Assembly (NCBI GenBank): GCA_022712835.1
Contig: JAFLJU010000114.1
Coordinates: 1 to 7,321 of the forward strand
Origin: Desulfobacteraceae bacterium
GTDB taxonomy: Bacteria > Desulfobacterota > Desulfobacteria > Desulfobacterales > Desulfobacteraceae
Length of the DNA stretch: 7,321 nucleotides
Direction of reading: 5' to 3'
A model generated the notes under the pieces. That model was not told the origin of the DNA. It ran no database searches and saw nothing but the letters and a program-made list of their open reading frames with translations. A program made the position numbers and the translations under genes. Within the stretch, counting starts at the first letter, position 1; every line of letters begins with the position of its first letter. Positions 6,430 through 7,321 of the stretch are shown here, in pieces.

Positions 6430-7321
6430 CTGCTTTCCTCCTTAACATTAGGGGGTGGGTGGTCATTGGGATACTCCATAAGATATGCACAAATTTGATC
6501 CGGGCAAATATTTTTGTCTGATCTGTCTATTGAGAATTTCTTCAAATCAGACAGGGAATATCCTGCCTGTTTCAGGATTTGTCTCCAGGGGTCGCCAGGG
6601 CAAAGATCCCTTCGGGATTCGCCCGGGTTCCTGCGGCGTTCTCCCCGGCAGTATAACTCATCACCTGCTCGAAATATTCCTGGTGAAATCCCAGATGTTT
6701 CATATAGGTCCACTGCGCTTCATTTTTCCAGGAGGTTTGAGCGCCAAAGATATGTTCGTGGTCATCAAAGATCAGGTCCAGGTTCATATTTTCGTCAATG
6801 CCCATGGCTTCTGCCAGTTCATGTGTATCTTTAAAAATTTGTTCTTTGTCCCCATCCTTAGGAAACACCGTATAGATCCTGGCGCTGCCGACAAGGTGGC
6901 TCACCTCTTCGTTCACTGCCCGTATCCCTTCCTGGAAGAGCGCTTTAAATCCTTTAATACCGTATTCCGGCAGGACGCAGGAGGGCCCCAGGCGGTAGGC
7001 ATGGTCCGGGCCCTGGGCAAAATTGCCTTCCGCTTTGGAGCTCTTTCTCCGCCGGATCATTAAAAATCCCACAATTTTTTCCCGATCTTTCAGGCCGATG
7101 CACCCCTCTTGAAGGGAATCTTCGTACAGACCCTTTAGAAATTCAAGGCGATCGGATTTGAAAAACTGCCCATCAATTTTTGCCACAGCGTCCAGGTCTG
7201 CTGGCCCAAGCTTTTCCAGTCGCAGATGCTCTCCCATATTCAAGTTCTCATCATCGAATTTAAGGGGGAGTTCAACCTCCTGGGAGGTGGTAAATGCCTC
7301 TGCACGAAATCCCAGTTTCTT
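6426..7321 (-). CDS. GNAT-family acetyltransferase, probably tandem domains; partial at the window edge and frameshifted near its 3' end
   Basis: The frame is open from the right window edge, so the true start lies outside. The first visible residues, KKLGFRAEAF, resemble the end of a GNAT fold (the usual YEKLGF). A second GNAT-like segment follows, beginning near LRLEKLGPADLDAVAKID (~7230) and including KIVGFLMIRRR and YRLGPSCVLPE, reminiscent of YitH-type double-GNAT proteins. The body frame ends at TGA 6572-6574 after GIFALATPGDKS. The -1 frame, reached near 6582-6610, instead gives GDPWRQILKQAGYSLSDLKK and runs ~58 codons through YPNDHPPPN to TGA 6426-6428. That stop overlaps the next gene's ATG (ATGA), as expected for the natural end. 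I therefore take the tail as part of the same gene, displaced by a frameshift (mutation, sequencing error or recoding). Substrate unknown; acetyl-CoA use is inferred from the family. Confidence 0.7.
6437..6443 (-). promoter_or_regulatory. Strong ribosome binding site of the rhodanese-like selenoprotein gene
   Basis: AAGGAGG on the minus strand lies 7 nt before the ATG at 6427-6429, inside the last codons of the GNAT tail. It fixes the start of the selenoprotein gene and fits coupled translation across the ATGA overlap. Confidence 0.8.
6582..6610 (-). other. Probable frameshift junction in the GNAT gene
   Basis: Both frames look protein-like on their respective sides of this interval: NPEGIFAL upstream in the body frame and GDPWRQILKQ downstream in the -1 frame. 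The DNA contains a near-direct repeat of CCCTGG (minus strand, about 6600-6595 and 6590-6585), a plausible site for a small insertion or deletion. No clear slippery heptamer is visible, so programmed frameshifting is less likely than mutation or a sequence error. Confidence 0.6.

Noticed and set aside
6572..6574. TGA at the end of the GNAT body frame as another selenocysteine codon.
   Set aside because: Reading through gives only nine residues before another TGA, with no Cys-motif context, while the -1 frame gives a much better continuation.
6485..7063. 192-codon plus-strand open frame across the GNAT gene.
   Set aside because: It lies opposite the GNAT body, whose translation shows GNAT features and a proper junction with the next gene; the plus-strand translation has no coherent domain.

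Overview
The window (about 48% GC by eye) looks like a chromosomal segment of an anaerobic, sulfate-reducing Desulfobacterota bacterium, probably of the Desulfobacter/Desulfobacula kind. The assignment is inferred from protein style and from a selenoprotein gene, since selenoproteins are common in that group. No mobile element, CRISPR array, tRNA or rRNA was seen.

Left part, plus strand (216-5971): a probable three-gene operon. It follows a plausible sigma70-type promoter at 144-171; nothing convincing was seen in 1-143. The first gene encodes a 1406-residue protein whose last ~490 residues are the ATP-grasp and phosphohistidine domains of pyruvate phosphate dikinase (PPDK). It lacks the PEP/pyruvate TIM barrel and instead carries ~900 unrecognised N-terminal residues. 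Eighteen bases later comes an enlarged type I glyceraldehyde-3-phosphate dehydrogenase (416 residues), then a 74-residue basic protein of unknown function. The cluster points to central carbon metabolism or its control, but the phosphoacceptor of the dikinase-like protein is unknown.

Middle (5972-6117): a short convergent intergenic region with a 16-bp perfect inverted repeat. It lacks the T-tract placement of a standard terminator on either strand.

Right part, minus strand (7321-6118): two genes overlapping by ATGA. The upstream gene, cut by the right window edge, encodes a GNAT-type acetyltransferase, probably with tandem GNAT folds. It carries an apparent frameshift near 6582-6610 that separates the body from a ~58-codon tail. 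The downstream gene is the most striking item. It is a 103-codon rhodanese-like gene interrupted in frame by UGA-GGC-UGA exactly where relatives have the Cys-x-Cys of the active-site loop. A hairpin with an AGGUCU apical sequence, like the E. coli fdhF SECIS, lies 21 nt after the second UGA. I read it as a double-selenocysteine (Sec-Gly-Sec) protein that conventional gene calling would cut to 61 residues.
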